A DNA stretch of 64,000 nt from Nomia melanderi. Taxonomy: Eukaryota > Arthropoda > Insecta > Hymenoptera > Halictidae. Positions 63,276 to 64,000 of the stretch are shown here, piece after piece (positions within the stretch are counted from its first letter, which is position 1; every line of letters starts with the position of its first letter). Where the stretch lies: assembly GCF_051020985.1 (NCBI RefSeq), contig NC_134999.1:24895160-24959159 (forward strand), written 5' to 3'. The notes below the pieces were generated by a model that was given only the letters and a program-made list of their open reading frames with translations, had not been told where the DNA came from and searched no databases. A program made the translations under genes and the position numbers.

Positions 63276-64000
63276 TTTCCCATCGGTCAGCCGGATGTAG
63301 CTTTGGTCCCTATGAGACCTCGTCCTGGAGTCCCATCACTGCTAAGTCAAATGGCTACCCCCGGCCTTCCTGGCAATTCTGGCCGACGGAATCCAAGTTT
63401 TCCACTTTGTAAACCTGGTTTGTATAGTCTAAAGTCAATTTCGACCAAAAGTATCCCGACCTTTCCATCGGTCAGCCGGATGTAGCTTTGGTCCCTATGA
63501 GACCTCGTCCTGGAGTCACATCACTGCTAAGTCAAATGGCTACCCCCGGCCTTCCTGGCAATTCTGGCCGACGGAATCCAAGTTTTACACTTTGGAAACC
63601 TGGATTGAATAGTCTAAAGTCAATTTCGACCAAAAGTATCCCGACCTTCCCATCGGTCAGCAGGATGTAGCTTTGGTCCCTATGAGACCTCGTCCTGGAG
63701 TTCCATCACTGCTAAGTCAAATGGCTACCCCCGGCCTTCCTGGCAATTCTGGCCGACGGAATCCAAGTTTTCCACTTTGGAAACCTGGTTTGTATAGTCT
63801 AAAGTCAATTTCGACCAAAAGTATCCCGACCTTCCCATCGCTCAGGCAGATGTAGCTTTGGTCCCTATGAGACCTCGTCCTGGAGTCCCATCACTGCTAA
63901 GCCAAATGGCTACCCCCGGCCTTCTTGGCAATTCTGGCCGACGGAATCCAAGTTTTCCACTTTGGAAACCTGGTTTGTATAGTCAAAAGTCAATTTCGAC

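Larger units (their letters stand above)
28953..64000 (+). repeat. 185-bp satellite array, about 189.5 head-to-tail copies
   Basis: From the ACCCCCGGCC at 28,953 to the window edge every base belongs to a tandem 185-bp unit, all in one orientation. Counting phase marks from 29,084 to 63,857 gives 188 complete units (34,774 bp, which is 188 x 185 minus six 1-bp deletions), plus 131 bp on the left and 143 bp on the right. The consensus is about 51% GC, above the flanking DNA. Units differ at a limited set of sites, for example TCCACTTTGG, TAGACTTTGG or TACACTTTGG in the middle, and GGTCCGCCGG, GGTCAGCCGG, GGTCTGCCGG or GCTCAGGCAG near the end. Each unit has one open frame of about 60 codons closed by TAG. 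The unit is not a multiple of three, so no long frame exists. The near-nucleosomal unit length suits a centromeric or pericentromeric satellite (inference). Confidence 0.98.

Noticed and set aside
29084..63855. More than 170 near-identical 60-codon open frames as a gene family
   Set aside because: They are one fortuitous frame per 185-bp satellite unit, start with TTG rather than ATG, end at the same TAG and cannot read into the next unit because 185 is not a multiple of three. Frame maintenance follows from homogenisation.
28953..64000. CRISPR array
   Set aside because: No short repeats with unique spacers; the whole 185-bp unit repeats, and the locus is in an animal genome.
28953..64000. 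CENP-B box or hammerhead ribozyme in the satellite
   Set aside because: TTCG and CCCG occur near each other, but not in the TTCGNNNNANNCGGG arrangement on either strand. No CTGATGA-type hammerhead core was found.

Overview
This window is nuclear DNA from an animal, most likely an arthropod and probably a hymenopteran insect (inference). The genes are multi-exon with short introns (down to 71 bp), they encode metazoan protein families (ABHD8, CCDC124, UPF0235/C15orf40), and the intergenic DNA is AT-rich yet keeps many CpGs. No bacterial operons, IS elements, CRISPR arrays, tRNAs or rRNAs were seen. Many open frames of 60-330 codons occur; most are chance frames or shadows. Gene models were built by joining exons by eye at GT/AG sites and checking phase.

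Layout. Positions 1-12,070 hold no gene I can support. They contain a purine-rich tract, a G20 homopolymer and one CpG-rich segment that may be a first exon on the minus strand. At 12,242-14,365 (minus) a four-exon gene encodes a secreted 271-residue Cys-, Gly- and Pro-rich protein of unknown function, with a TATA box placed correctly for its start. From 14,421 to 19,371 there is no firm gene, only a CpG-rich block (16.0-17.35 kb) and a pyrimidine microsatellite.

From 19,372 to 27,208 lies a compact cluster of conserved genes. ABHD8 (plus, three coding exons) has an unusual Asn where the catalytic Ser is expected, and a 59-codon small ORF sits in its likely 5' leader. CCDC124 (minus, three exons, ribosome-associated) converges on it. 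A UPF0235/C15orf40 homologue (plus, four exons) is divergent from CCDC124 across a 366-bp presumed bidirectional promoter.

From about 28,953 to the right edge (64,000, and beyond) the window is one uninterrupted head-to-tail satellite array. The monomer is 185 bp and about 51% GC; 188 complete units plus two partial ones are present. All units point the same way, and no transposon or unique sequence interrupts them. Variant units recur in blocks of 6, 7, 11 or more, so the array has a patchwork higher-order structure typical of unequal exchange or segmental amplification. Each unit carries one fortuitous ~60-codon open frame. Because 185 is not divisible by 3 and each unit ends that frame with TAG, these are not treated as genes. 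The array starts only 1.75 kb after the poly(A) signal of the last conserved gene, and two CTCF-like motifs lie between them.
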